A stretch of DNA of 64,000 nt from Bacteroidota bacterium (lineage in GTDB: Bacteria; Bacteroidota; Bacteroidia; Bacteroidales; CAIWKO01): the NCBI GenBank assembly GCA_037133915.1, contig JBAXND010000009.1, forward strand, positions 1 to 64,000, read 5' to 3'. This document shows positions 36,128-46,077 of this stretch, one piece after another; position 1 is the stretch's first letter; the number at the start of each line of letters is the position of its first letter. The position numbers and the translations under genes are program-made. The notes below the pieces were generated by a model. It saw only the letters and a list, made by a program, of their open reading frames with translations. It was not told the DNA's origin and ran no database searches.

Positions 36128-37005
36128 TACGGCTTTGAATAAACCAATTTCAAATTATCAAAATAGGCAACCGGACTGTCAATACTGTCGGGTCTGTACA
36201 TATCTAAATACACCTTCCATCCGCTAGCGTTGGGCTGCTGCTGCAAGGTCTCGGTAAGATTAATATAAATTTTGTTCCACTCCGGCATTTCATTCAGCCG
36301 AATTGTTTCAATACGGGTTGTGTTTCCCTGATAATACGCATACATACCAACGTAAATTTTGCAGTTGGTTTTGTAATTCATTTCCAGAAATACCGGTGCG
36401 CCGGTAGCCGGAAGAACGTATTCGTCCATCGTTATACCAAAAAAATGTGGCTTGCTCGCTGTAAGATGTACCATCCCCGAATAGGAACCTTCAAATACCT
36501 GCGTCGGATCGCTGCACTTTATCATCGCAGTGTCGTCAGTCGATGTCGTTTCAATCGTTTGCCCTCCGCCTTCAAAATCTTCAACCCAATTCACCATGTC
36601 CGGATAATAAGTAACTACAGGATGGATTGACATGACTTCACCCTTCACAAAAGTAACTGTAGCCTCATATTGCTTATAAAATGGGTAGTAGGCCCGGGTA
36701 TTTGAAATACCATTGACCTTTATTCCGGGTTTAATAATAAGGTCGTGCTCGCCTTCTTTCAGGACAGGAAATTTAGCCGGAAGCTCAAAAATTCCAATCA
36801 GGTTGCCGTCAACATACACCCATGCATCGGTAATTTTGCTTGATGCACTGCCTTCGGAAACAGGATTAGTGGAAACGTCAATTTTATCAATCTGAATATA
36901 TGCGGGAATTGGTTCGTCGGGGTTAATTACATCGCATGAAGTAAGAAACAGCAACAAGAGCAACGGAAAAAAATATTTTATATATTTTGGCAAACGATTG
37001 TGCAT
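36127..37005 (-). CDS. Lipoprotein with carbohydrate-binding-like fold
   Basis: About 292 residues. Lipobox LFLTSC follows a hydrophobic stretch after MHNRLPKYIKYFFP, so it is a membrane lipoprotein. Two beta domains follow: an N-terminal part (VYVDGNLIGIFELPAKFPV) and a C-terminal jelly-roll-like part (FLEMNYKTNCKIYVGMY, GWKVYLDMYRPD). The ATG at 37005 is chosen since it starts the signal sequence. Coupled to the sugar transferase gene, it may be part of polysaccharide assembly or surface display. Confidence 0.75.
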   Translation of the reverse strand: MHNRLPKYIKYFFPLLLLLFLTSCDVINPDEPIPAYIQIDKIDVSTNPVSEGSASSKITDAWVYVDGNLIGIFELPAKFPVLKEGEHDLIIKPGIKVNGISNTRAYYPFYKQYEATVTFVKGEVMSIHPVVTYYPDMVNWVEDFEGGGQTIETTSTDDTAMIKCSDPTQVFEGSYSGMVHLTASKPHFFGITMDEYVLPATGAPVFLEMNYKTNCKIYVGMYAYYQGNTTRIETIRLNEMPEWNKIYINLTETLQQQPNASGWKVYLDMYRPDSIDSPVAYFDNLKLVYSKP

Positions 37006-37098
37006 AAATTTTCCGGACGCAGTCAATTGATTTATTAAATTTATTTGTAAACGGCAATATATAATTTATATTGTCTGTGAACACAAATAATTATATAA

Positions 37099-38088
37099 TT
37101 ACCTGATATCAGCAGGAATATTCATCCGGTCTATTATCTGATAAGCCACGTTCAGCGCGTTATACCCATCAATAATAGTGACCGAAGGAATGGAATTATT
37201 TATTATAGAAGCATAGAAACATTCAAGCTCGGTTTTTATCGCATTTACTTGCTTTATTTCCGGGTGCTCAAAAAAGATCTGCTTTTTCCCTTTGTCGTTC
37301 CCGAGGTCAATGACCATTGAAAGTGGATCCAAATCCAATTCATTCGCAATATTTTTTAACCTGATAATCTCGGTTTCTTTTTCAAGGAAGTCGATAGAGA
37401 TATATGCGTCTTGTTGGAATAATCTGGTTTTGCGCATATTTTTCATGGAAATGCGGCTCGCTGTGAGGTTGGCAACACAGCCGTTATCAAATTCTATGCG
37501 GGCATTGGCAATATCTGGAGTATCACTGACCACGGCAACACCGCTTGCGCTGATTTTGCGGATATTGGAGCGTACCATGCTCAGTATTATATCAATATCG
37601 TGAATCATCAGGTCGAGTATTACCGGCACATCTGTTCCGCGCGGGTTGAATTGTGCCAGGCGGTGCGACTCGATGAATAATGGCTGCCCAATGAATGGCT
37701 GAGCAGCAATAAACGCCGGGTTAAAACGTTCAACGTGACCTACCTGAACCTTAACCCGTGCTTCGGAAGCAATCGCTATCAGCTCTTTGGCTTCGGCAGG
37801 CGATGTTACAAGAGGCTTTTCAATAAAAACATGTTTCGCTTTCTTCATCGCTTTGGAAGCGCAGTTAAAATGCGAAACAGTTGGAGTTACTATATCAATA
37901 ACTTCAGCAGCGTCAATAAGCTCATCAATAGATTCAAATCGTTTGATGTTGAATTCTTTCTCAACTTTTTCTGCAATCTCTGCATCCGGATCATAAAAAC
38001 CAATCAGATCAAAAGTGCTTATTTCTTTAATACATCTAAGATGAATCTTGCCAAGGTGTCCGGCACCCAATACTCCAATTTTCAACAT
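37099..38088 (-). CDS. Gfo/Idh/MocA family oxidoreductase
   Basis: A 329-residue NAD(P)-dependent dehydrogenase. The Rossmann motif GVLGAGHLGKIHLRC and EKPLVTSPAEAKEL (the EKP catalytic Lys) are clear; the C-terminal beta domain follows. Substrates in this family are mostly sugars or sugar nucleotides, fitting the neighbouring polysaccharide genes. A TACTTTTG box (38105-38112) is 16 bases before the ATG. It probably heads a leftward unit with 36127 and 34706. Confidence 0.88.
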   Translation of the reverse strand: MLKIGVLGAGHLGKIHLRCIKEISTFDLIGFYDPDAEIAEKVEKEFNIKRFESIDELIDAAEVIDIVTPTVSHFNCASKAMKKAKHVFIEKPLVTSPAEAKELIAIASEARVKVQVGHVERFNPAFIAAQPFIGQPLFIESHRLAQFNPRGTDVPVILDLMIHDIDIILSMVRSNIRKISASGVAVVSDTPDIANARIEFDNGCVANLTASRISMKNMRKTRLFQQDAYISIDFLEKETEIIRLKNIANELDLDPLSMVIDLGNDKGKKQIFFEHPEIKQVNAIKTELECFYASIINNSIPSVTIIDGYNALNVAYQIIDRMNIPADIR

Positions 38089-38263
38089 ACCTGTCTGTTT
38101 TTTGCAAAAGTAAATTTTTTGTTCAACCCAATTGATTAATTTCGCATAATTAAGCTAACAGGCTATTATATTGAATTTCTCTGCCTAGATTATTGGTTTA
38201 AAGTGAAATACTGTGAAGACTCGTAGTATATGTATTTGTAAATTGTTAATTACTAATTAACCC

Positions 38264-38911
38264 GTGATAGATTCATACAAACATAAGGGGATGCGAAAAC
38301 TGCTTGTTCAGGAGATCAGCCGGAAAGGAATCACTGACGAGAACGTGTTGAAAGCTATTGAAGAAATTCCCCGCCATTTCTTTCTCGATTCAACGTTTGA
38401 AAGTCATGCCTACGAAGATAAACCCTTCCCGATAGGCTCAGGGCAAACAATTTCCCAGCCTTATACCGTTGCTTTTCAGAGCCAGTTACTGAATGTGCGT
38501 AAACGCGATAAGGTGCTGGAGATTGGCACCGGCTCAGGATACCAGGCATGCGTATTACTTGAAATGGGAGCCACGGTTTTTACCATTGAGCGGCAAAAGA
38601 ATCTTTTTCAGCGTACAAAGTTATTTCTGCCGGGCATTGGCTACAATCCTAAAATGTTCTTTGGCGATGGTTACAAAGGATTGCCGGCTTTCGCACCTTT
38701 CGACCGGATTATTATTACTGCAGCTGCACCCTTTATTCCTGAACCACTTATTGCACAACTCAAACCGGGCGGCATTATGGTTATTCCTGTGGGTGCCGGT
38801 GGGGTTCAGACCATGACAACGCTGCATAAAACCGATGCCGAAAACTATACATTAAAAGAGCACGGCAGTTTCAAGTTTGTGCCTCTGCTTGAAGATAAAG
38901 CAACTGATTGA
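38264..38911 (+). CDS. pcm: Protein-L-isoaspartate O-methyltransferase
   Basis: A 215-residue repair enzyme that methylates isoaspartyl residues in damaged proteins with SAM. Motifs: RHFFLDSTFESHAYEDKP, GSGQTISQPYTVAFQ and the SAM-binding VLEIGTGSGYQACVLLEMG. The GTG at 38264 is accepted because the family's conserved DSYKHKGMRK precedes the first internal ATG. Its 3' end overlaps the convergent miaA by 41 bases. Confidence 0.93.
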   Translation: MIDSYKHKGMRKLLVQEISRKGITDENVLKAIEEIPRHFFLDSTFESHAYEDKPFPIGSGQTISQPYTVAFQSQLLNVRKRDKVLEIGTGSGYQACVLLEMGATVFTIERQKNLFQRTKLFLPGIGYNPKMFFGDGYKGLPAFAPFDRIIITAAAPFIPEPLIAQLKPGGIMVIPVGAGGVQTMTTLHKTDAENYTLKEHGSFKFVPLLEDKATD

Positions 38912-39905
38912 TTGTTGCAATTATGGCATCTGTCTGTTCGGGTTTAAACCAATGGTATGCCTTATCGCGCCTAAACCATGTTAACTGTCGTTTCGCATAA
39001 CGCCGGGTGTTGGTTTTAATTTTTTCAACGGCGAGGTCATAACTCATAGCTCCGTCTATACACGCAAACAATTCACGGTAGCCTACAGTGTTCAGGCTGT
39101 TCAGTGAGCGCAAGGTGTAGAGACTTTTTGCTTCTTCGTACAAGCCTGCTTCCATCATACGGTCCACGCGTTGGTTTATTGTTTCGAAAAGCTCATTGCG
39201 CGGTCTGTTCAGCGCAATTTTAATAATGTTGAAATCACGTTTTTGAGGTATCGCTGTCCGCAGTTCAGACACTTTTCTCCCGGTTAACAAACAAATTTCC
39301 AGTGCACGTATTACACGTACAGGATTCGAAATGTCAATATTGTGGTAGGTTTCAGGGTCAAGTGCGCGCAATTGATGTCGCAGTTCATCCGGACCTTTTT
39401 CTGAAAGTGCCAGTTTCAGACTTATCCGGAGTTCTTCGTCAGGGTCGGGGAGTGAATCCATTCCGTTACAAACGGCATCAATATACATACCTGAGCCGCC
39501 TGCCATAATTACGACTCTGTGCTGCCCGAACAGTTTTTTCAGACATTCCAGTGCCTCAGTTTCGAACTTTGATGCGTTGTAATCGTCATGCACAGAGCGT
39601 TGCCCGATAAAATGATGTTTCACTAAAGCAAGCTCTTCGTCAGATGGAACAGCCGTACCGATGTTCATCTCTCTGAAAAACTGACGCGAATCGGCCGAAA
39701 TGATTTCGGTCGCAAATTCTTGTGCCAGCCTGATGGCCATGGCGGTTTTACCAATGGCAGTAGGTCCGGCAACAACAATGAGCGTTTTGCCTGAAGCGGA
39801 TAACGATGGGTCGGGTATGGAATCCTGGCTGTTAATTATATGTGTTGTCTTCAAAAGAGTCACCAAAAGGAGAAGAATCTTCGGTTTCGCCTTCGTCTTC
39901 TTCAT
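38871..39905 (-). CDS. miaA: tRNA dimethylallyltransferase
   Basis: Prenylates A37 of tRNAs reading U-starting codons. P-loop VVAGPTAIGKTAMAIRLA, SADSRQFFREMNIGTA, GGSGMYIDAVCNG and RRYAKRQLTWFRRD are family landmarks. The 344-residue frame is longer than the usual 300 or so; its first 40 residues precede the P-loop and overlap the upstream gene by 74 bases. An internal TTG or GTG (39866 to 39854) may be the true start. Last gene of a leftward tRNA-maturation cluster. Confidence 0.92.
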   Translation of the reverse strand: MKKTKAKPKILLLLVTLLKTTHIINSQDSIPDPSLSASGKTLIVVAGPTAIGKTAMAIRLAQEFATEIISADSRQFFREMNIGTAVPSDEELALVKHHFIGQRSVHDDYNASKFETEALECLKKLFGQHRVVIMAGGSGMYIDAVCNGMDSLPDPDEELRISLKLALSEKGPDELRHQLRALDPETYHNIDISNPVRVIRALEICLLTGRKVSELRTAIPQKRDFNIIKIALNRPRNELFETINQRVDRMMEAGLYEEAKSLYTLRSLNSLNTVGYRELFACIDGAMSYDLAVEKIKTNTRRYAKRQLTWFRRDKAYHWFKPEQTDAIIATINQLLYLQAEAQT

Positions 39906-40431
39906 TCAGCAAATCCTCGAATTCCTTTAACAGACTTTCTTCGGAATCGCCTTCACCCGGTGTTCTTGCTACATTATTTTTATGCCGGTGCAACTTTCCT
40001 GTACATTTCGTACACACAGGATATTTAGTATTTGCTGCTGCCGGAAGTATTTTAAACAGCTCAACATAGAACGTCCACATGTTAAGAAAGTCGAAGACGT
40101 AAATGAATCGTTGATGCGGGTCAATAATAATATCCTTGAGTTTTACTTCTGACATTACCAGTGGCGGAAGCGATTTCTTCGCGTTTCGCGGAAACAGGTC
40201 TTCATCATCGTCCTGCTCATCGTTAAGATTAAGGTCGCAAAGGCTGATTTCCTGTCCTTTGTTCCACTGCCCGTCGCATACATAGAATGAAGCCATTTCT
40301 TCGTCTTCAAAACCTATACATTCAAGGATGGCCTTGTGGAAATCCAGGAACGTGCTTGATGGCTTAATTTCGATCTCCCTGAAAAAGGAATCGTTCTCGT
40401 CTGATATAATTCTGAATTTGTAGATGTGCAT
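39832..40431 (-). CDS. Plasmid pRiA4b ORF-3-like protein
   Basis: A 199-residue protein of the PRiA4b ORF-3 family (IS1096 TnpR-like). Core motifs: YKFRIISDENDSFFREIEI, FLDFHKAILECIGF and FIYVFDFLNMWTFYVEL. The C-terminus is strongly acidic (NEEDEGETEDSS). A CxxC (VCTKC) may bind metal. Function unknown; in Bacteroidota it often lies with housekeeping genes, so it need not be mobile. The ATG at 40431 follows AGGAAAA. Confidence 0.8.
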   Translation of the reverse strand: MHIYKFRIISDENDSFFREIEIKPSSTFLDFHKAILECIGFEDEEMASFYVCDGQWNKGQEISLCDLNLNDEQDDDEDLFPRNAKKSLPPLVMSEVKLKDIIIDPHQRFIYVFDFLNMWTFYVELFKILPAAANTKYPVCTKCTGKLHRHKNNVARTPGEGDSEESLLKEFEDLLNEEDEGETEDSSPFGDSFEDNTYN

Positions 40432-40518
40432 TTTTCCTGTAGTTTTTTGATATGTGAGTGCCACAATGAAATGGACATATAAAAATAATCATTTTTGCTG
40501 CTGAAAGGAAATTATTTT

Positions 40519-41934
40519 TTATTTTTTTTGTATGATATTTATTTTCTTCGCTTCATCTATCATAAAATTAAATGCTTCGGTATAATTGTTTTCGATTTTA
40601 CCGTCAAGAATTGCCTCCCTGATAGCATTTTTAATGATTCCTACCTCACGGCAGGGTTGTAAATCAAAGGTCTGCATAATCATTTCGCCGGTTACCGGTG
40701 GCTGCCAGTTACGCAGTTTGTCTTTTTGTTCTATTTCGGCAAGTTTGTGCCGTACAATTTCAAAATTCTTCAGGTATTTGATAACCTTTTGCTGATTTTT
40801 TGAAGTAATATCCGCTTCACACAGCAACATCAGATCATCAATGGTATCACCGGCTTCAAACAGCAGGCGCCGTATTGCCGAATCCGTAATTTCATCTTCG
40901 GCAAGTCTGGCCGGTCTCAGATGCAGCAGCACCAGCTTCTGTACATACTTCATCTTTTCGTTCAGCGGAAGCTTCAGTTCACGAAAAATATCATGCACCA
41001 TGCGCTCGCCTTTTACTTCATGTCCGTGAAAAGTCCAGCCCGTTTCTTCACTGTATTTTTTAACGAGTGGTTTGGCAATATCATGAAGCAGTGCGGCCCA
41101 GCGAAGCCATAAATTATCGGTACGCTGTGCAACGCGGTCAAGTACTTTAATGGTATGAAAGAAGTTGTCTTTATGACCGCTGCCGCCGATTTTTTCAACA
41201 CCCTGCAGTGCCGCTACCCATGGCAGAACGACCTCCAGCAATCCGGTTTCCTGCATATAAATGAATCCGTCTGAAGGAAAAGGTGCGAGCATCATTTTAT
41301 TCAATTCGTCGGTGATACGTTCTTTAGAAACAATGGCAAGTCTTTTGCCATTTCTTTGAATGGCTGCAAGCGTTTTTTCTTCAATCGTAAAACCCAGCTG
41401 TGCCGCAAAACGCACGGCGCGCATCATTCTCAGCGGATCATCCGAAAAAGTAATATCAGGTTCCAGTGGTGTGCGGATAATTTTTTTTTCCAGATCGTGA
41501 TGTCCGCCAAACGGGTCAATCAGGCTTCCGAAATCAAATTCATTCAATGAAAACGCCATCGCATTTATCGTGAAATCACGACGGTTTTGGTCGTCTTCAA
41601 GACTTCCGTTTTCAACCAGCGGCTTGCGCGAATCAGCGCGATAGGATTCTTTACGGGCACCTACAAATTCAACATCGAGTCCGTTATGGTGAATCATGGC
41701 TGTCCCGAAATTTTTAAACACCGTTACCAGGATGTTTTTTCCCAGCTTAGATGCCACGTTTTGAGCCAGCTCTATGCCGCTGCCTGCAACAACAATGTCT
41801 ATATCTTTTGATTCACGCCCGAGCAGAATATCTCTTACATAGCCACCTATAACAAACGCTTCGGCACCAAGCTTGCGGGCTTCGTCAGCAACAATTTTAA
41901 AAATTGGATTTTCAAGATGACCGGATAATTGCAA
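40519..41934 (-). CDS. cca: CCA-adding tRNA nucleotidyltransferase with HD domain
   Basis: A 471-residue class II nucleotidyltransferase that adds or repairs the tRNA CCA end. N-terminal motif FVIGGYVRDILLGRESKDIDIVV holds the metal Asp pair; RRDFTINAMAF and DDPLRMMRAVRFAAQLG follow; the C-terminal half has an HD domain (RWAALLHDIAKP). The start is a TTG (41934), 22 bases after sua5. Genes for tRNAs here generally do not encode CCA in Bacteroidota, so the enzyme is essential there. Confidence 0.9.
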   Translation of the reverse strand: MQLSGHLENPIFKIVADEARKLGAEAFVIGGYVRDILLGRESKDIDIVVAGSGIELAQNVASKLGKNILVTVFKNFGTAMIHHNGLDVEFVGARKESYRADSRKPLVENGSLEDDQNRRDFTINAMAFSLNEFDFGSLIDPFGGHHDLEKKIIRTPLEPDITFSDDPLRMMRAVRFAAQLGFTIEEKTLAAIQRNGKRLAIVSKERITDELNKMMLAPFPSDGFIYMQETGLLEVVLPWVAALQGVEKIGGSGHKDNFFHTIKVLDRVAQRTDNLWLRWAALLHDIAKPLVKKYSEETGWTFHGHEVKGERMVHDIFRELKLPLNEKMKYVQKLVLLHLRPARLAEDEITDSAIRRLLFEAGDTIDDLMLLCEADITSKNQQKVIKYLKNFEIVRHKLAEIEQKDKLRNWQPPVTGEMIMQTFDLQPCREVGIIKNAIREAILDGKIENNYTEAFNFMIDEAKKINIIQKK

Positions 41935-41956
41935 TACCGTAATTTTTACAAAAATA

Positions 41957-42520
41957 TTATGTTCTGATTATTTGGTAAGACTCATTGTCAGTAAACTTGA
42001 TGACAGTTGACGGTCGAACCTGGTTGATGGCATCGCGTTCAAAATCTACTACATAATCAACAGATTTGATGATTTCGGGCGATATTTTGCAAAACATAAG
42101 TGGAGTTGACTGTCCGCTGAAATTTGCCGACGACGACACCAATGGCGCGTTCAGCAAGCTGATGAGCCTGCGGCAGAATTCTGTTTTTACAATACGTATA
42201 CCTATAGAACCATCTTCGGCGAGTAAATTTTTTGCAAGATTCTTGCCGCCCGGATACACAATGGTAAGCGGTGTGTCTATACTGTTAATCAGGTCGAGTG
42301 CTATGGCAGGAACTTTGTCTACATAGCGGTGCAGCTTTTCAAACTGATCGAGCAAAATAATAAGGCTTCGAGCCGGATCACGTTTTTTTATTTTAAAAAT
42401 GCGGTCAACAGATTTTACTTTCGTAGCATCGCATCCTATTCCCCATATAGTGTCGGTCGGGTAGAGTATGATTCCGCCTTTTTCAAGAACCTCGTATGCT
42501 TTTAATAATTCTTCGGTCAT
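41957..42520 (-). CDS. Threonylcarbamoyl-AMP synthase (Sua5/YrdC)
   Basis: A 187-residue enzyme that makes threonylcarbamoyl-AMP, the precursor of t6A37 in tRNA. Motifs: GGIILYPTDTIWGIGCDAT, KRDPARSLIILLDQ and APLVSSSANFSGQSTP. The ATG at 42520 overlaps the upstream stop as ATGA, so it is translationally coupled to the GT9 gene; the longer frame would run inside that gene. It lacks the Sua5 C-terminal domain, so it is of the YrdC/TsaC size. Confidence 0.9.
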   Translation of the reverse strand: MTEELLKAYEVLEKGGIILYPTDTIWGIGCDATKVKSVDRIFKIKKRDPARSLIILLDQFEKLHRYVDKVPAIALDLINSIDTPLTIVYPGGKNLAKNLLAEDGSIGIRIVKTEFCRRLISLLNAPLVSSSANFSGQSTPLMFCKISPEIIKSVDYVVDFERDAINQVRPSTVIKFTDNESYQIIRT

Positions 42521-43518
42521 TGTTTTACGCTCTTCAATAGTTGTTCTTTGGTAATTGCCATCGCGCATTTAAAATGTTTTTCAGGGCAGCTGTTAAATCC
42601 ATGAAGTCCGCATGGTCTGCACTTCAGCGGTTCTGCTGTTTCAATTATTACGGCATTGTCCGATAAAGGACCAAAACCAAATGCCGGAACTGTAGAACAA
42701 AAAACGACACTTACTGCTGCATTCACGGCGCTTGCCAGATGTTGCGGTGCACTGTCGTTCGTGAAATTCATCTCGGCATCTTTCATCAATGCTGCCGTTT
42801 CAAGCAGGCTAAGCTTTCCGCAAAGACTTTCAGGCTTATTTCCGCGGCACAAATTTACGATTTTTTCTGCCGTCGTTTGATCGGAACCCGACCCTATGAT
42901 AAATATTTTTTTATCGGCGGGCAATTCAGAAATGAACTCAGCCCATTTCTCTGCCGGCCATTGTTTTGTGAACCACAACGAGGCCGGAGCAATGGTAATA
43001 TATCTGCCTTGAGCTATTTCTGATGCTTTTGCGAAAGCAGCTGCTGTGGGGAATAAACGGGGTGCTGCCGTCAACCCACCGCCGAACAATGGTTTTAGCA
43101 ATGTCAGATTGCGCTCCGTCTCGTGTACAAAGGGAATACCGGTTCCAATTGCATGAGCTGCTTTATGCGTAAAAAGAAATGAAAATGGATTTTTATCAAA
43201 ACCCGACCGCACTGCAGCACCCGAAAAACCTGCAAGAAATCCCGATGAAGCAAAACGCTGAATGTTTATTACTGCGTCGTATTTTTCGCGTCTGATTTTT
43301 TTTAACAGTGAAAAAAGATGACGGTATTTTTTTGACGATTTATCCCACACCAGTACATTCCGCACATACGGATGACCTGCAAACAGGCTTTCACAACCCT
43401 TTTTTACCAGGATATCAATAATGGTTTCAGGCTCTTGCCGGTGCACACATTCCGCTACAGGCGTGGCCAGTATCACATCACCGATAGATGCAGTCTGTAT
43501 TATCAGAATTCTTTTCAT
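42517..43518 (-). CDS. Glycosyltransferase family 9 (heptosyltransferase-like)
   Basis: A 333-residue GT-B enzyme of the lipopolysaccharide heptosyltransferase family. Start MKRILIIQTASIGDVILATP is the typical GT9 opening; later FTNDSAPQHLASAVN and the SGSDQTTAEKI region bind the nucleotide sugar. The ATG at 43518 is chosen; the longer frame has no family match and a TATCTTTG box lies 5 bases before this ATG. It heads the cluster with sua5, cca and miaA. Confidence 0.87.
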   Translation of the reverse strand: MKRILIIQTASIGDVILATPVAECVHRQEPETIIDILVKKGCESLFAGHPYVRNVLVWDKSSKKYRHLFSLLKKIRREKYDAVINIQRFASSGFLAGFSGAAVRSGFDKNPFSFLFTHKAAHAIGTGIPFVHETERNLTLLKPLFGGGLTAAPRLFPTAAAFAKASEIAQGRYITIAPASLWFTKQWPAEKWAEFISELPADKKIFIIGSGSDQTTAEKIVNLCRGNKPESLCGKLSLLETAALMKDAEMNFTNDSAPQHLASAVNAAVSVVFCSTVPAFGFGPLSDNAVIIETAEPLKCRPCGLHGFNSCPEKHFKCAMAITKEQLLKSVKQ

Positions 43519-43523
43519 CACCA

Positions 43524-43531
43524 CAAAGATA
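43524..43531 (-). promoter_or_regulatory. -7 box directly before the GT9 gene
   Basis: TATCTTTG on the minus strand with only 5 bases between it and the ATG, which would give a leaderless or nearly leaderless mRNA. The same spacing occurs at uvrB (61779-61786). No clear -33 box. Confidence 0.45.
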
Positions 43532-43541
43532 GTCAATACCT

Positions 43542-45929
43542 CTATATCTCTACGATGATACCCAGTGTTGGAAGTATGGTGCCCGATGTATTGTTCAGAC
43601 TTTTTAACAGATAACGCGTGTTGTCTGCAGGATCTGTAAGCGGTGCACCATTGGCGTCTGTTACCTGTATAAGGTTGGGCGGACTCTCCAGTTTGGAATT
43701 GTAAAGGTTCTGAACATCCACATAAAGATTCAATGACCAACGTTTAAAGAACCATGTTTTATCCACCCGAACATCGAGCTGCGTAAACGCTTTCAAGCGC
43801 TCGGTGTTGAAACGGGAATAATCAAGATAGCCTTTGCCTTGTGCATCCCACGCTGCAATTTGTGACGAAACATTGAGATTCCAAGGTGTGTAAGGCGTAC
43901 CGGAAACATAACGCCACTTAAAACCCGCAGACCAGTTTCTCTTAAATGTTTTGGATAAGGTCATGCTGACCAGATGACGACTGTCCCAGGCCGATGGAAC
44001 ATAGTTGTTGTTTTTATCCTGAAACTCGCTTCTGACGTAAGTATAGCTTGCGATTCCATTAAACCCTTTCCACATTTTGACCCGACCCAGTACCTCAACT
44101 CCAAATGCGCGGCCTTTGGAGCGCGATACTACTTCTTCGTTCCCGAACACTCCAAAATCGGCACCGGCACTGGCAAGACAAATTGAGTCGTTTACCGAGA
44201 ACGGGTAATTGTGATACATTTTATAGAATCCTTCAACAGAAACTTTAAAGTTCTTCTGGTCCTGATAGGCAACACCTGCAACATAATGATCAACGGAAAT
44301 GTATTTCAAATTGTGATCTCTGTTTACAAGTGCTCCTGCGCTGTTTCTATAACCAAGCATGGTATAAGGCGGCTGCTGGTAGTACCTGCCGGTATTGAAA
44401 TTGAGCGACCAGTTTTCGTTAATCATCCACGATGCGGAAAAGCGCGGCGAAAACTGGTTAAGCAGATTCTGCATGGACGACGAATAATTATTTGCATCGG
44501 CCCTGATGCCCAGCGATAGTGCCAGTCGTTCGCCGAAAATGTTTTTGCTTACCTGTCCGAACAAATTCCATTTGTACATTTCAAGAAATGAATGGTAGTC
44601 AATAATAAGGGGCAAATTATTTACAAAGGCCTTCTGATACGTTTTGTTGGTGTATTTAGCGTACTCGGCTCCTGCACCGTAAATGATTTTAAAACCGGCC
44701 GTGCGGGTAGTGTTCTCGTAACGGATTTTATTTTCAATTTCATCCGACGTATAATCCGACAACTTGTTGGACGCAACACTTTCGTCGTTCTTAAAATATT
44801 TGTATGATGAATTTCTGAGCATATTACGACTGAGCACCCAGGTATCAAAAGAATTTTTCCTGAAATGTCTGTAAACTGCGCCAATGGTATAATTCCACTG
44901 ATTATAAACCGGCAGATAACTCAGAATGTATCGCTGAGACTCGGTCTTGTTAGCCTTCAGATTCAGGCTTGACTGGTCGTACGCACCCAGACTGATAAAC
45001 GTAAGCTGATTCTTTTTATCAAGGTCAATTTTTACTTTTAGCTGATAATCATTGTAGGTCGGCAAAAACGGCAGTTGAAGTGCTGTAAACAGCAACTGCA
45101 GGTAGGAACGGCGAACCGAGAAAATCATTCCCGCATCTTTTCCCAGTGGAGTGTTAAGCGTCACGGCCAGATCGGAAGCGCCCAAAGCGGCTTTGGCATT
45201 GAGTTTATCATGGTTCGGGTCTATTTGCTTCATGTCAATTACCGAACTCATGGCGTTGCCGTAACTTGCCGGAAAAGCACCCGAATAAAATTCTACCTCT
45301 CGCAGAAAATCTGTATTGATGATACCCACAGGTCCACCGGAAGCTCCTTGTGTTGCGAAGTGATTCAGATTCGGAATTTCAACATCATCCAGATAGAAAC
45401 GGTTTTCACCCGTACCGCCTCCGCGAACCACAATGTCGTTACGAAAAGCCGGAGTGGCCGCAACGCCCGGATATGATTGAATTACCTTTGAAATATCACG
45501 GTTGCCGCCCGGGTTTTTCTCTATATCCGAAATACCCAGACTCCGCATAGAAATCGGACTTTCTTCTTTGCGCTCAAACGGCGATGCCTTTATGTCAACA
45601 CCCTGAAGATTGATAACCTTTTCAATCATGGGAATATCAACATCCATCGACCGGGAGTTGCTTACCATAAATTCCTCGGAAACATAATTATCGAAACCGA
45701 TGGAACTGGCAACAAGTTTTACGTAGCCCGGCTTAACACCGGTGAACGAATACTTTCCGTCAATATCGGAAGTGGCGCCTATGTTGGTTCCGAAAATAAC
45801 AATATTGGCAAAAGGCAATGGCTCATTGTTCTTGGCATTGTATATCCTTCCCGAAATGTTGCTTTTCTGAGCAATCGCAAAAAAGGAAATCAACAATAGC
45901 AGCAGGGTGAAGTGAATTCTGTTTTTCAT
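43542..45929 (-). CDS. TonB-dependent outer-membrane receptor
   Basis: A 795-residue beta-barrel receptor. Signal peptide (to FFAIAQ), a CarboxypepD_reg-like domain (about 22-110; ISGRIYNAKNNEPLPFANI), a plug (about 125-230; SYPGVAATPAFRNDIVVRGG then FYLDDVEIPN) and a barrel ending in an aromatic-rich strand. No SusD partner is next to it, so it may take up a non-glycan ligand. The gene begins opposite the Hdr operon; a TACCTTTG box lies at 45998-46005. Confidence 0.92.
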   Translation of the reverse strand: MKNRIHFTLLLLLISFFAIAQKSNISGRIYNAKNNEPLPFANIVIFGTNIGATSDIDGKYSFTGVKPGYVKLVASSIGFDNYVSEEFMVSNSRSMDVDIPMIEKVINLQGVDIKASPFERKEESPISMRSLGISDIEKNPGGNRDISKVIQSYPGVAATPAFRNDIVVRGGGTGENRFYLDDVEIPNLNHFATQGASGGPVGIINTDFLREVEFYSGAFPASYGNAMSSVIDMKQIDPNHDKLNAKAALGASDLAVTLNTPLGKDAGMIFSVRRSYLQLLFTALQLPFLPTYNDYQLKVKIDLDKKNQLTFISLGAYDQSSLNLKANKTESQRYILSYLPVYNQWNYTIGAVYRHFRKNSFDTWVLSRNMLRNSSYKYFKNDESVASNKLSDYTSDEIENKIRYENTTRTAGFKIIYGAGAEYAKYTNKTYQKAFVNNLPLIIDYHSFLEMYKWNLFGQVSKNIFGERLALSLGIRADANNYSSSMQNLLNQFSPRFSASWMINENWSLNFNTGRYYQQPPYTMLGYRNSAGALVNRDHNLKYISVDHYVAGVAYQDQKNFKVSVEGFYKMYHNYPFSVNDSICLASAGADFGVFGNEEVVSRSKGRAFGVEVLGRVKMWKGFNGIASYTYVRSEFQDKNNNYVPSAWDSRHLVSMTLSKTFKRNWSAGFKWRYVSGTPYTPWNLNVSSQIAAWDAQGKGYLDYSRFNTERLKAFTQLDVRVDKTWFFKRWSLNLYVDVQNLYNSKLESPPNLIQVTDANGAPLTDPADNTRYLLKSLNNTSGTILPTLGIIVEI

Positions 45930-46077
45930 TTTGAATCGCTATATTAGGTTGCTATTTGTAATATTTCTAAATAAACAAATAACGTTCCTTCGAGTATCAA
46001 AGGTAGTCAATATTTTGTAATTAATTCTGAAACAGATATATATCATGTTGTTAAATTGTCATATATGCGCTCCGGCA

